Shown: in pieces, positions 21,224 through 34,800 of the stretch
How the letters are laid out: every line of letters starts with the position of its first letter
Numbering within the stretch: the first letter of the stretch is position 1
Assembly: GCA_026075535.2 (NCBI GenBank)
Contig: AP026539.1
Span: 11,780,001-11,844,000 of the forward strand
Direction of reading: 5' to 3'
From: Tricholoma matsutake
Taxonomy: Eukaryota > Basidiomycota > Agaricomycetes > Agaricales > Tricholomataceae
Length of the DNA: 64,000 bases
Notes under the pieces: generated by a model
Seen by the model: the letters and a program-made list of their open reading frames with translations, nothing else
Database searches by the model: none
Told to the model about the DNA's origin: nothing
Made by a program: the position numbers and the translations under genes

Positions 21224-24200
21224 CTAATCAAGGTACATGGTATTATTATTGGAGTCCTTCCAAGTGCATTGACATAACCATCTTGGCTTATGTTGTCCAA
21301 TGTCCCCTCCCACCTTTTCAATCTTGGCCAACACTGATTCAACTATGTCAGCCATCTTTGGATGAAGTCCTCCTGGCTGTGCTATCACCGCCATCAGATC
21401 TGAGAAGCATCGTTTCACATGAGCTTGTCGAGCATCTGAAATGAATACCTACACAAACAATGTTGTTAGGAATGGAGTTACAGCACTCAATCTGCAGTGG
21501 AACTCACATGCTCTGCTTCAGGATTTTCTTCAATGTCCAACTCTGATCCCTCATCTTTGCAGCTCTCCTCCCCATCATTTCCTCCAATATTCTTGTCATG
21601 CACCACTTTCTCGACCACTTCAGTTTCTTTGTTGGCTTGGGAGGCTGGAGATTCAAGCACTTCTGAACATCTTCTACCAGTGTTGGATTCCTGCCGTGGT
21701 TGTCAAAGTTCATGACCTAAAACCCATATCTCGCTCTCTCGAACTCATGTCTCTTCTTGGCCAGCCTCAAAATGTATGCCCTCGATAGAGTAGTATGGTG
21801 GACTGCTGCTTCATATTTGCAAAGAACACTAGTTCACAGTGTGGCTGATTGTTGAGTAGTTTGTCTGCCTTTCTAACCAGGTGTTTGCACAGCAAGAACT
21901 GGCTAATGAGGTATGCAGGGCAGCTGCAAGTCCAATGATCAATCTTGGTGAGGTATTTTCCATGAGGACAATTCTCTTCCTCGGCAATCTCAGCTAGTTG
22001 TTCATTATGTCCCTTTGTCTTTTTAGGAGCTTTCAGCCATTTCAGCTCTTTCTCCACCAGCCAATGCTTGTCACTTCAAGCCATATCCATCCAATCAGCA
22101 TGAAAGTCGGTTTTCCAACCAGCAAGTTCCTTTGGCCATCCTACCCACCTCAATCCTTGGATGTATTCCAGTGTCCTTTATATACAAGGCAAAACATCGG
22201 AGATAATTATGTGAGTCACTAGGTCCAGCCGTGGGCAGTTGAACTCATGAAGATGCCTGTGCTTAGTGTTTGAAGGTCCAGTCCATGGTTATGTAACAGT
22301 CTTTTGGAATTTTGAGATGTAATCTGCTTGTTAAAGCCTTACAACTTATCCTGGCATTCCAGGACTTTTTGTACACAATGTCAAGATAGGACCAAAAATG
22401 TTTTGTTATTATGCCTCAGTGATTTTTACAGAATTAAACCTATTAAACACAAAACAATTTTTCCAGTTCATACATTTTTCTTAAAACCTCAGAAAATATA
22501 TAGACTGGAAATTTTGTTTTATGTTTAATATGTTTAATTCTGTAAAAACCACTGAGGCATAATGACAAACTTTTTCAATCATATATTGACATTGTGTACA
22601 AACAGTCTGGAAATGACAGGATAAGTTGTAAGGCTTTAACAAGCAGATTACATCTCAAAATTCCAAAAAAAATTTACATAGCCATGGACTGGACCTTCAA
22701 ACACTACCTGTGCTTAAGATTATGCCATAGACTCTCGACAACCATGGTTGTCTTCAGTATATGGATTGCTGCATTAGCTGACCAAGCCCACAGCTTCCAT
22801 TGATTTGGTGTGTACCACCGATTCCACAGATATGCCCAGACCTGCATGAGACTGTTTTGGTAGCAGAAATATGTAATATATATCTTTGATGGTGCTGTGG
22901 TAAATTTCTTGTGATGTCAGATGCGTAAACTGTTCATCATTAAGGGGAATTTGAGGATGTTGATGTAGATGTATATGGAACTTCTCCACAATGGTCATGT
23001 GGTGGTCCATTGGACAGAATATTGGCAAGTCTGCCTTCATTACTTTGGGTGGAGCAGGCCAGACTAGCATGTGCTTTCCACCTGCAATCAATATAAACAT
23101 AGGTGGGAGACAAGTTGGTGCTCCTGTTTGCCTCTTCTACGACATGCGACACATAAGATAATTGAATTTATTTTGTGTTTAGTAGAGCATACCTGATGAT
23201 CATCTTCATCTTCCTCATCCTCAGGTTTGTCACAATCTGCATCTTTCTCAAGGATCCCATCTTCCAACCAACCAGATGTAATGCCTGGGGCCCACATTGG
23301 ATTGATGAAGTCAAATTTTGTATGGCCAATGTGTGGGTCATACTTTGCAGGTGGCTTGTCTTCTGCTAAACATGTCTCTAGGTACTTGATTGCATGCCAG
23401 TAGCATAATTGCCTCCTTGCATTGGGAAATACTTCACTAACCGCACTCAGCTTGCTTTGATCCTTATCTGTGTTGACAGATACAATATTGGGGCAATAGT
23501 GAGAAATACACTGAAGGACAGCTTGAAGCATGCGATCCTTAGCACCTGGAGCTGTGGTTCTATCCATTGAGCATGTAAATGCAAGTGTGAGTGGAAGTGC
23601 TTGGCCATCCGCCTCGCCCACAACAGCATATAATTCATAGCTCAAGGCATTTGTTTTCCCTTCGAAATCACATAAAAATACTGATAATATTGTTAATCAG
23701 TTTAAATCTTGCTTACATGTGGAATCCATTGCAATCTCACACAGGTCTTCACCATAGTCAGCCAAGATATTCTTGAACCCAAAAGCAAGTGACAAAATTC
23801 TGGCTTCAGTAGGAACAGGAATTATCTCGACATTGATGTCATCGACGCACTCCAAAGCTTGATCACGGATTTAACCTGGTCATTGTCAAGTCGCCAAGTT
23901 GCTTCATGCAGGTGGGCCCAATGTGTATATACTTGCTTCTGCATTAATTCAGTCCCAGGATGTTTCTTCAGGATCGCTTGCCAGATATAAGAAGTGCCCA
24001 ATGTAAGTATTGTTCTAGCTGATTATCATGCATCACATACATACCTTTGCTGCAGATAAATCTTTCAATCTTTCAATCTCCTGTGCAACATCTGGCAATA
24101 TTGAGATGTTGATGTAAGGGTGGTGGCATTGGTAATGTGTCATGTGTATGACTGCCCTTTCCAGATCTTCATCATCAAGTGTGATATGAACCCATCCATC

Positions 24201-24859
24201 ACAGTCGAAGTGTTCCATTGTCATATGTGCATGTCATTTCCTGGTGTCTTCATTCAACTTGTGCTTGGTCTGTTTGCCATTGAGCTGTGCACAATAGAAA
24301 GTGTAGATGGCAACACTCTCATTTCCCCAGCTCTTTTGTTTCTTCTTGAAGCTGATTGATGTAAGAATCTTTTTAGAGGCTCAGAATAACTAAATGTACT
24401 TGAATCTAAAGCCTGTTGCATCCCAGACAGCCTTTGTGATGTTCTTGGCCAGACCATGAGCAGAATTTTCTGGCAGTGCTTTTGGCGTGGTCTTGTCACT
24501 CTTGAGTGTGATAATAGTGTGGACCTCAAATGTGCTGTCATTGTTCTCCTCGATGGCTAAAATGAACACACTCCATGTAAGTGTCAGAATGCTGCCGGGT
24601 GCCCTATCTTTGCCAGCTGCACATTGCTTTGGTTTGTCTCTGTCCTTGGCCTGCTGCTTCTCTGCTTTCTTTGTTGTACATGGTCTGCAAGTCTTATAGT
24701 ACTGAAGATTTGGTTTTTGAGGAAACTCATCTTGTTCACCTTGAAATGCACATTGTTGGCACTTGATTTTGGGCATTGCCAGTGAACTGAGGAGGAGACA
24801 TCATTTGTTTGACTATCAGCAGTAGCCAAGAACAATGGATATATTTCAGTGGTGGCCAT
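21224..24859 (-). pseudogene. MULE-family transposase with SWIM finger, decayed
   Basis: The minus strand carries the domains of a Mutator-like transposase in order. An N-terminal Cys cluster (KCQQCAF..., CRPCT; 24770-24670) comes first, then a linker with FDCDGWVHITLDDEDLERAV (24224-24150). The DDE core follows: MDST-W at 23735 with an intron between T and W, YELYAVVGEADGQALPLTLA, then NTDKDQSKLSAVSEVFPNAR with LCYWHA (23490-23395) and MVVES for the Glu (about 22745). A SWIM finger TCSCPAYL...LLCKHLV (21940-21870) and a C-terminal AHVKRCFSDLMAVIA... ending at 21224 complete it. Lesions: a frameshift near the N-terminus (about 24780), TGA for Arg at about 24240, frameshifts near 23860 and 22880, TAA and TGA at about 22178 and 22080, and insertion of a MITE at 22264-22706. 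It would have cut and pasted its element; it is not functional now. Confidence 0.85.
22264..22706. mobile_element. Foldback MITE, hAT-like, inside the MULE gene
   Basis: The two arms are near-identical inverted copies of about 200 bp each, starting TAGTGTTTGAAGGTCCAG and running inward past CTTGTTAAAGCCTTACAACT. The element is flanked by the exact 8-bp duplication CCTGTGCT (22256-22263 and 22707-22714). An 8-bp duplication together with termini of the TAGNG type is what hAT superfamily elements leave. It has no coding capacity. It splits the MULE reading frame between the MVVES motif and the downstream part, so it is younger than the MULE insertion. Confidence 0.88.
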
Positions 24860-26760
24860 TGAGCAATGGGCACTGTACAAACTCACGATGCAGACATGAT
24901 CGTGATTAGAGCATGTGATATATATCCTCATGTGATCTGTCCCAGTGAGGGGTCCTACTGCTTGAGATGCAAAAGCTCCATCATTGTTTCACCCTCCTTC
25001 ACCCACTGGTTTGCAAGTTGTTCCTCAATGAGCAGAGATTCTTGTGTGGCACATGCAAGATCCAAAGCTTGCCACTTTGCTCAACATTCATATGACCGTA
25101 AAACTTTGTGATACTGTGTGTATCAAGTTGACTTGTCAGAAATAGTGTGAAATTACTTACTGGACTACATTGAGTAGTTCAATATTGCTTACAAGCACTG
25201 GATCTGTCAATGTATGAGGCATCCTGGTGGCATAATGAAGGACAGATCATTTCAAGTAAGGAATGTTGATTGGTGGCCAGAGTTTCTATAAGAATTGGCT
25301 GTGTAAATGTTGAGAGAGAGTACTAAAGGTTCCAGTTGAACAATGGGGAGCTATCCTGCCTTGGCTGTCATGTGATGCCAGTGGTTGGTGTTTTAGCAGA
25401 AGTATTTCCTAAGTCCAATGTTTGTCCAACTGCTACCATCCACCCAGTCTGCTGGGCCTGAAGTGCTATCCCAAACTTTCTTCCAATTTTCTGAGCTACA
25501 TGGTCTCAGAGTTTCAGATGCTGCCTGGTTTGTCCAATTGACTTGTTTTTGTTGTATAAATTGAATGTTTGTTGTGAATTTCCACCCAGCTCTGTAATAC
25601 CTCATCACATGGCTATGATGTCTTTCAAATGTCCCAATTCTACCTGTGGCCTCAAAGGAGCACATGAATTGATTGGTTGATGAGTGGAATGGAATTCCAC
25701 CAGAGGTATGTCAAGTCATAGAAAGTATGCCCAGGTGCATACAGGCAGTTATCAAGGGAGGTGGGGCCCAGGGGTCATATCAAGTACTAGACAGCAAAAT
25801 AATAGATGCTCACAAAACTGTTTCGATGAGTCCCAACTTGGTTTGGCTCATTACTCCACAAGCTTTGATCCAAATCACACGACCCAGGTGTATTATTAGA
25901 AAGTCAAGATGATGTGGTTTGTTGGACATGAGTGTGCCAAGACCATGTTTTATGTCATCACTCTGCACCAAGTCCATCTGTTATTACATAACATAATCAA
26001 ATCATATCATACCATCTGTCCAAAATGACCAAACATTGGGACTGTTTTGTGAGCCACTGTAATTTGCAAAATAATCTTCTAATGAGAACAAACACTTGTA
26101 TGCATATTCTGTTTTAATTAGAAGAGCCTTAATACATGCAAAATTATGTAAAATCTTTCCTGTGTTATGAATCCTTATGTTTGAAAAATGAGATTCAAAA
26201 TGAAATCAAAAATGAGCCGAAAATGGCCCAAAAATGGCTAATTATGAACAACTTCTAGTACTGTTAGGTGTGTTATCAGATGCATCTTCCAACAATCATC
26301 TGTTTTTGCAGGGCGAGTATTGTGTCTCCTTGCCACTTGGGTAGGAGGAGATTTCGATCTACTACCCTGAACTTAACAAAACCTCCCTCGTTATTTTGTT
26401 CTGAAAGACTCATGTCCCGGCCCACTTCAATTCCTCGTCCTTGCACGAGAATTAACTTGCAGGAGGTTATACTATCCGAGGCTTCTTGCGATCATCGGAG
26501 ATCTTGATACGAGGAGGCATGGAATCATCATAGGTGAGATTACGAAGGAACATACCTTTTGAAGCTATTTCAATCTGCAGATGATGATTCACGTCCTGTA
26601 TGACCGATGATCCGGAGTACTTAAGTAGTTGGTGGTTGTCAAGAAGTTTACGTAAGTGGTTGAAGAAACGTGTGGTAGGCAACGGGCCAGTTGTGACTAG
26701 TTGTACTTAACCACAGGCCTTGAGCTTCAGCTTAGCTTCAACCCTCGTCCCTCGTCCGTC
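24860..26760. other. 5' flank of the MULE element and host upstream region
   Basis: The sequence is CpG-poor to about 26270 and then turns CpG-rich, so the mobile island probably ends there. Minus-strand frame 25393-25665 (SFEATGRIGTFERHHSHVMR...) is open for 90 codons within the island but is not recognised. I could not find matching MULE terminal inverted repeats. The last 450 bp should include the CHS7 promoter; no motif is clear. Confidence 0.35.
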
Positions 26761-28052
26761 ATGACGCGCTTCGGTGATTTCAAGCCTTTATGCACAAATG
26801 TCCCTTCTTATCCTTGGTGTAACCTCTTTTACCGTCAAGTAATCATTCATCTACCTAACCCTAACCTAACCTAATCTTATCCCCATAATCATCACAGCTC
26901 CTCCGAACTTCCAACACCTCTTTTCTTCATGGCGTCTCCTCCTCCCCATCCACTGCACCAGTCGGTATAAACCCAACCTGCGCTATCCCTCCTACATTCG
27001 CACATTCCCCACCAGCTCCTTCCCCCGTCCTCGGTAACCTCGCAAACATCCTAGCATGCGCACTCTCATTCCTCTGCGTCATCGCTCTCATATACCTAAC
27101 ACATCGTCGGAAAGCCGCTGTCGGTCGTGTGGAGCTTCGTTCGTTTTTGGCGGTGTATGCTCTTAGTCTGCCGTTACAGCTTTTAACGACCGGTGGGTTC
27201 TTGAAGCAGGGTGGTACGGCTCTTGTGGTTATTACGGCTGTACACGCTGGTGTCGTCGCTGCACTCTTTTGGGGGTTGTTGGCTAATGCCGTGGTGGCCA
27301 CTCAGGTTGTGGAAGATGGCACACTGAGTAGTTTGGTGGTACGTTTTTAAATTTAAAAAAATCTTTTTGGTGTGTTTATCTGGCTGATTTTGATAACAAA
27401 AAGCCGTATTACGTCCTGTCGTTGTTGATATTCGGATTAACAACATATATCTCACTCGATGTCGCACTCGGCGTGACACAGACTATCGGTGCACCTTCCA
27501 ATCCACCAGATTCATTACACAGTATCAGTCTCTTCGTCCTACTCAACATGTGGCCTCCTCTGTTCGTTTTTCTCCTTACCCTCCCTCCAACATTCACGCT
27601 CTAACCACCCCAACAGCACGGCTATCATCTATTTTGCACTCATGTCCTACATCGTCACACGTGTCCTCTACGAGACTCGCCCAATGTACTGGTACACACT
27701 CGCCGCTGTCCTATTCATCCTCTCCCAACTAGCTTGGTTCTTGCTCGGAAAAGTCATCTGTCAGGTCCGTACTCGCCCCACCTGCCTCTACCCTCCATTC
27801 CCATACTAACACTAACCTAAACACACACACAGCACTCCAACTCACGCGTCGACGGTTCCTTCGTAGCCACCATACTCGAAACAGCAACAGTAGCCATACT
27901 TTACATGGCATGGAGGAGTATCACAGAAGGTGCGCTCTCCTCTCTTTCTTTGTGCTCGATGTTGGTGTTTCGTGCGTTACTCAGTTTTTTTTTCTTTTTT
28001 TTCTTCGCATACCTTAGAATCATGGGACGACGACGCTTATTACCCCTCATAA
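26761..28052 (+). CDS. CHS7: Chitin synthase export chaperone (Chs7 type)
   Basis: Six exons (26761-26838, 26898-27338, 27404-27561, 27617-27764, 27833-27929, 28018-28052) join in phase to 957 nt, 318 aa. The protein opens TRFGDFKPLCTNVPSYPWC, the conserved Chs7 amino end, followed by NPTCAIP. About seven hydrophobic helices follow, among them VLGNLANILACALSFLCVIA, LVVITAVHAGVVAALFWGLL, the segment before VALGVTQTIG, and TAIIYFALMSYIV. The loop signature VICQHSNSRVDGSFVATILE is followed by AWRSITEESWDDDAYY at the C-terminus, all typical of the family (PF12271). In yeasts Chs7 sits in the ER membrane and is needed for chitin synthase Chs3 to fold and leave the ER. The third intron uses a GTTCGT donor, chosen because it restores the family sequence WPPL-TAIIYF. 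An upstream ATG at 26928 in another frame is not used. Confidence 0.93.
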
Positions 28053-28843
28053 CCAAAAAAAAAACCTTTTTGTTTCCACACTCCTCCGTCCTCCGTCTAC
28101 CTATCTACCCCTTGCTCTGCGTTGGTTGAGTGATACGTTTGTGGTTTGACGATACGCACCCGGTACGATGTACGATAATATGACCATGGCGATACGACGA
28201 TGAACGATATAGGTGGTGCCGGGCTACCACCGAACCGCACTGGATTTCTTGGATCTTCTTTCTTGTTCTTGGTTGGCGCGAGCCGGCTCTTGCTTTGCTT
28301 TTCTTTTCTTGTTTTTGTTTTGTTTTGTTTCTTTCATTTTTTTTTTTTTTTCTTTTCGCCGGTTGTGGTGTGTGCGTGTTGACGCTAGTCGCGAACTCAA
28401 TACCAATACCAATACCAATACCAAAAATACAGATACAGACATTATAAATACCGACATTAGTATACGAATCTTGGAATAGACATCGATTGATTGGTGGGGG
28501 GTTGGATGATATATATATATGATGTATGTATGTGGTATCTGCAATGGGTTGTTTTTTTTTTTCCGATGCGGGTCTATGATACTGACAGTTTGAACGTTAT
28601 CGTGTTAACCGCTGCTCTGCGAGCTCGAGTCGTAACCGGGTAGAAGCGCCGTGTACTCATATTCACCTGATATATATCATGAATTTGAATGCTGTGCAAA
28701 TTTTTTCAAAAAAGCGCCGCAGCTATATCAAGATGTGCTTATAACATGTAGGTTACTTATATATATATGTACATACTGCGAGTCCTCAATACGGGCACAA
28801 GTGCTGTGCGGCATGGCTTCAAACCTGCTATTCGCAACAGCGA
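28053..28843. other. Convergent intergenic region
   Basis: Lies between the 3' ends of CHS7 and the helicase gene, so it must hold both 3' UTRs and polyadenylation signals. Visible are T-runs, a short tandem repeat of ATACCA (about 28399-28424) and a (TA) run near 28512. No gene is seen. Confidence 0.4.
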
Positions 28844-31800
28844 TCAAGTGCCATCCTCGAAATCAATCCAGTCAACCGGCGGAATATTCGGTTTGGGTTT
28901 TGCCTTGGGCAGCTTTTTGACCATCACTATCCCCTTCAATGCTATTTCCAAATCCTTCTTCACTTCTAGCGTAGACCCAGATGGCAGTTGGTCTAGCAGC
29001 TTTTCTACCTCGCGTACAAGGGTCTTGAGTTCCTCCACATTGCGCTGGCGATGTAGCTCAGACGGTGGTTGTAGGGCTGCCTGTAGGCGTAGAGCATCCT
29101 TCAAGAGTCCGCTAAGGAGAGAGAGAGTGTGTGTGAGGGGGTTAGATCAAGGGCAAACATTGCAGGACACTCACTTCAATTTCGTCATCTTCTTCGTGAC
29201 ATCGTCCAGCTCCTGGTGAGCGGCAAGCTTGAACCGTTCCTTCACCTCGTGCTTTGCTCCAACCAGATACGAATAGACCCCACTAAGACAGACAAGCACG
29301 TGTGGGAGCGGACCAAGGAATAATTTACGGTAGTACTCCCCGTGTGGCCAATCCATCCTAGAAGCCTCCGCAAAGCAAGCCTCAAAGAATGATGTCCTCG
29401 ACAATGCTGCCACCGTCTTCTTTGCTTTGCGCCGCCGATTCAGAACTTTCCGATAAGCCATCTGGAGTACGCGTGTCGCGTGGATCTTCTCCTCTGAAGG
29501 CAACTCGTTTGTGTCTGGAAGTTCTGTATTGGCAACCGTCTCTATCGCGGTGGTACTGTTCATGACATCTGTGTGATCCACTTCGGGCTCCTCGATGTCC
29601 TCATGTTCTTCAGCCCCACCTGAAGGATCTTCAGAGTTAGGAACCTCTATAGCTCTCTCATCATCAACCTTGCGGATCTGCCGAGGTACGAAGGCGGGTG
29701 CATCTGCGCGAAGTGAAGAAAGGAACGAAGGTGCGGAGGCCTCGCTAAGAAGGTGCGGCACTTCCTCGATAGACTTGTAGAAGACACGGCGGACGCCTGT
29801 AGGAGGAGCATACCGGCCAGGCTTCTCACTTTCGTGGTACAGTTGGATCATCTCATCCAGGGGCGACTGTGTACTCGGCTGTCTGACCGCCAGAACAAGA
29901 TCGTGCCACTCGCGTGCTTGTACATACCTACAAGATGTTGAATAAACAGGGTAAGATGTATTCAGTGTGAAGTGGACTCGCCCACGATAGAGATAGTGAG
30001 GAGGCTTGGTCCTGAGTGACTTCATTATATACAAAATCTTCGTCCTAAGACCGTCATGGTTTATGTTGTATCCCACTTGAGAAAACGTTAAAGGCACAGA
30101 AACTAAGACTTATAAATGAGATTGGCGCACAAAGACAAATTGACCTGCATCTAAAGACCCAAAAGTCATTCTTGTCGTCTGTGCCAACGCAGGTGAAGTA
30201 CTCACAGGCGAGCAATAGAAATATGTCGTATTATAAGTGGAAGCTCTGAAGGTTCGAGCGATAAGTGTCCAGGCCGGTCACGCGGAGACAACCAATAACC
30301 ACTGAGGCCACCTCCTGCTTGGAGGCGATCCAGCAGTTGCTGAATAGAGCCTATAAGGTAGTGCAAGGAATTTGTTTCCACTCCTTGTGTCTCCCGTTTA
30401 AGACGCCACAAAAGATTGATAAACCAGCTTCGAGGAAGGGTCACATTGTGCAAAGAATACTTGACACGGACGAGAATGACAGAGCCACAGAGGTAGTCGA
30501 TGATATCGCACAAGGCAGCTACATCGATGGGAAGCATCTTGTCTACTACTTGTCTGTTGTTGAATGTGGATGAGTTTAAGACGACTCTCTCGAACGCATC
30601 AATTTCAGAAGACTTACTTTACGAACAGTATTCCAACCGAGATGAACATATTGTCTGTGCCTTGCAGCGAACAGGCAAGGTCATGAATAACGCAAGCACC
30701 TGGTGAATCATTCCCTTCGAGGTGGCGGAAATAATCTGGAATCGTGTGGAACAGGTTGAAGATGGGTGCGCGGTCAATGTATCGACGTGCATTGGCTCTA
30801 TCCAGGTAAAAGCATAGATTGGTAGCTTGGTAGACCTCAGTCAGCAATCTTGGACGCTTTGGATGACGGCTATAGAAAAGAAAGTCTCGAGACCACCCCT
30901 TCACGACCTCAATAGCCCGATGATACCCTGGTATCAGTGCAACATCAAGACTCGCGACCGTCCCGAGGTAGGAAATTGATGGATAAAGGGTTTCGTGAAG
31001 TCGATTGATCCAATATCTTTGGGAATTACGGATGGAGATTAGAAATACTTTCAGCTGCGGCAAAATTGGGACATTTTCTCACCGATGTTGTCTCACCCTA
31101 TCCAAGAAATCCATGGGAATTGCATGTAGAGTATGAAAGATAAGAATTTGTAGAAAATGGATCCTAGCTTGGAGATTATACCAAGCGTGGGTGAAGGATG
31201 TATACGAAATGTGGCTTCGAGGACATTCTGGCCTATTGCAAACATCGTTGATGGCAAAGTTGAGGCAAGGAGTGAAGACCGCCGTTCGTCGGCACATCTC
31301 ATTTTCCGCAATGACCCGCTTGCGTAGACGCTCGAAGAGGCATTCTCTGAATTGATGAGCAAGATGCCATTCATGGATGAGAATAGCGTCCTCCCTTATT
31401 TGTATGACGGCTCGAGATTCGACGATCATTTTGTGCAAGAATGTCCCAGTTGGCAACATCCAAACCTTCTCTGTGGACGGATGTATACAGAACAGCTTTC
31501 GCATGAGAGGACTGTTGCACGGGTCGGGAGAGATGGCGACAGAACGAAGGAGGCTGCAGTACACAAGGAAATCATCGAGTATTTTGGACAACTCAGGCGC
31601 GTCCATGACCATAATGTGCGGGAAAGTATGGAAATAATGATCGAAGCAAAGTAGCGCCTGTATCACTTCTTTCCTGGATGCAAACTTGGCACCGAGATCT
31701 CGAAGCTGGGAGGTATCAGACGATCTGATAGCACGGAACATAGCCAACTGAATTTTCTGATTAACAGCGGAAGTTGATCATAAACATTGATTTACCTCAT

Positions 31801-34800
31801 CGTTGACCACAGTATCGGTTGATGTCAGCTTGACCTTTGATGCCAATTCCAACAATTGGATAGCCTCTGCTCCTTCATCTTCCACCTTCACTGCAAAAGA
31901 TAGATGTCGCCAAAGGCCTTGAAGAATGCAGGCGTGTCCGTGCCGAACAGTGTCCTGGTCGTTATCATCTATCAAGAAGAGCTCAATTGCCTCGAGTGTC
32001 CTGCCCTCTGCTAGGTGTATCTCCCCTGCTTCCTTGTATCTCCCGAGCTCCTTCAGGACTGCGGCTCGAGAAACGTCAAGATCGTACTCTTCGAGATATC
32101 CTAATTCTTCTTCATCCGAATCGAATAATTGTCTTGCTTTGCTGGAAAGCGACGCATGTCAATGAAGCGTATTCTGTCGCCCGACAAATATAAAAAAGAC
32201 TTTACTGAAGTTCGCTCCCTCTGAAGTAGAACAGCCTAGCGACATCGAAGATGTTTTGCGCCACGTCGGCATCAATTTTATGAAGGAATCGTTTCACGAT
32301 ATCGACAGCCTCATCAAATTTCGCACATATGCGAAAGAGCTTTGCAGCGGTGGTGAATTCATGGGCTTCTGCGTAAGCGCGAGCGGCCCGATAATCGTCT
32401 TCGGCGCGTTCAAAGCAATCACCGGCGTTTCGATAGTATGTTCGCTCTTCCTTGGAGTTGATGGCCGCTGTAGCGCATTCCAGGAAAGCCTCTGCCGCTG
32501 CCAGAAATGCGGAAATACGGTTCTGTTGGCTTTTGCGTGATTTATCCACAGGTATTAACCGAGCTTGTTGTCGGAGGTAGTGGGTACGCGAGACGGCAAC
32601 CTCCCGACTCAGTCCAGCACGTTCAAAGCAATGCAATGCCTGTAGATATCGCTTATTTTGGAATAGACTTCTCCCAGAATTCTCCCACTCTTCTGGAGTA
32701 GAAGAAACCGCGAGGAGTGGGACGTCCATCCCAGGAGTGCAGTGTTGGATTTGGTTCCGCGCGGTCCAAAACAGCTGTGATAGCCGATAAGAGGGCAGAT
32801 TCAACGAAAGTCTTGGACTCTGCTTACTCGCATTGGTTCGCCTTTATCTGAGCAATCGGCTATCCACAAATTTTTTCTGGCTCGCGTTATAGCCACGTAA
32901 AGAAACTTGAGCTAGACGTGATAGCCAACTTAATTAGCGCTGTTCAGAATGGTTGACGTTTTTGACCTACTTCGCTACAGACTCCAGCGTGACGAGACTC
33001 TTCAAAGCAAGGCGCAGGAATATTCAAGTTGCTCTCGTCGCCGAGCAAGTTCAACACGACTCGCCATTGGGAGAGATCCACGGTGGAGTCTTCAAAGAAC
33101 TTGTATAACAAAACCTTGAGTTTCGAAGATGTATCAATTAAATGAACATGAAGGCAAAGATTGAACAGCTCATACATCATCAAACTCCAATCCTTTACTT
33201 TCGTAGAGCGTCCTAAACGGAATAGTTAGCTTGAAACTTCCCGGGTGCTATGTACGAACATGATCAATCCGATATCTCCGACCTGCTGCTTCAGCTCTTC
33301 TCGTGCACCGTCATCTCGAACAAGAATGCCTAGCACGAGGTTAGAATAGAATAAAAAGACTGCAATGACTTCAACGTTAAGATCCATTTACATTGTCGGG
33401 CCCCGAACTCGATTCGGCTTCCGCTGGAGTAGTAAAACCGTCGATGGCGAGTCAGAGTAGATACAGTCAAGACTCACGATGCCCCAAATAAAAATTGTTC
33501 CTGCGGAGAGAAGAAGATTAACACATACGGTAACCGAGGACGGAGGGCAGACTCACGTATCGAACCGTATCTTCATCCCATCCACCGAAGAAAACAGGTT
33601 TCGAGCCATCCACGATACCTTGTTCTCGAGCCAGGACATCTATTGCGTAAGGCCAAAACTGCGTTATAAGCTCAATGACTGAATGAGCGCAATGGACAAT
33701 GCCTCCGTGCGATCGATAATTGACCCCTAGTTGAAATGTACGGGGAGGTTCTTGAGTGAGATGGAGGTAGAATTGATTGACGACAGGCTGTCTTCGTTGC
33801 TTTGGAGCACTATAAGCACCATGTAAGGTGTGATAATATCAATCGAATCTAACCTCCAGACGGAATAGGAATGACTTGAGATCGTTGAATCTGAACGAGC
33901 TTCCAATAGAGATTGTCTGTGCCGTATCACCAGCCCAGAAAAGTCCATCTGGATTCCGGCACAGAGACCTCAATACTGGCAATACACGTCAGCGACAATT
34001 CCGATACTTAATTGATGTCTTTCAACGTACAAAGCGCATCAATGAGAAGATTGTCCTGCGCTTCGTCTACATATCTAATGTAGCATTTTCAGCAACGATG
34101 TGGGAAGCGTAATGGAGTGAATTTACTCACAGATAGTCGAACCTTTTCCCTGGAAGACCGATCACATCAATAGCTTTGAGAATGTCATGAGTCCTAGCGA
34201 AAAAAGGGTTTTGGGCATAGCAGAAAGTCTCGCTTCGTCTCAACTCACCTGTCAGCGGCATCAAAATCGCCAAGCAAGCGCTTCTGTTTGGTGTAGGCCT
34301 GGAAAATGGAATAGACGATATCGCGATGATTAGCAAATGTATATTGAGCACGATGACTGAGATTCTCGTAACCATGCTGGTCAAGGAATCGACTCTCGTA
34401 GCTTAGTGACTCTTCAGATCCCTGGATGACACCTGGTAGTAGGAAGTCAGCGACGAGTAGAAGAGAGGAGAACCATTATATCTGACCTATCAATTCGTTG
34501 AATACAAGCGAAGGATCTACAAATAGACTGATTAGCTGTGAGATGAAAATGCAAAGCTGAGTTATTAACCTAGCCCCTTTCGAAGGGTCTGTGAGAAATG
34601 CGGCCAATAGGACTCCAGGAAGACATCATAGGTTACGAACTTCCCAGCACTTCTCGAACTCGAACGAACAGGAGTCACCGGTTCGACGGCATGATATGCG
34701 GGAGATAACGCTGTGCCTTTCCTGAAGGTGAATTGAGGAGATAATTCGGCCAAGTCAGCTTCAAGCAAGGTCAGCAACTGTACGCGCGGTCAGCAACTGT

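Noticed and set aside
26927..27301. 124-codon minus-strand frame
   Set aside because: Antisense to CHS7 exon 2, which is supported by family sequence and splicing.
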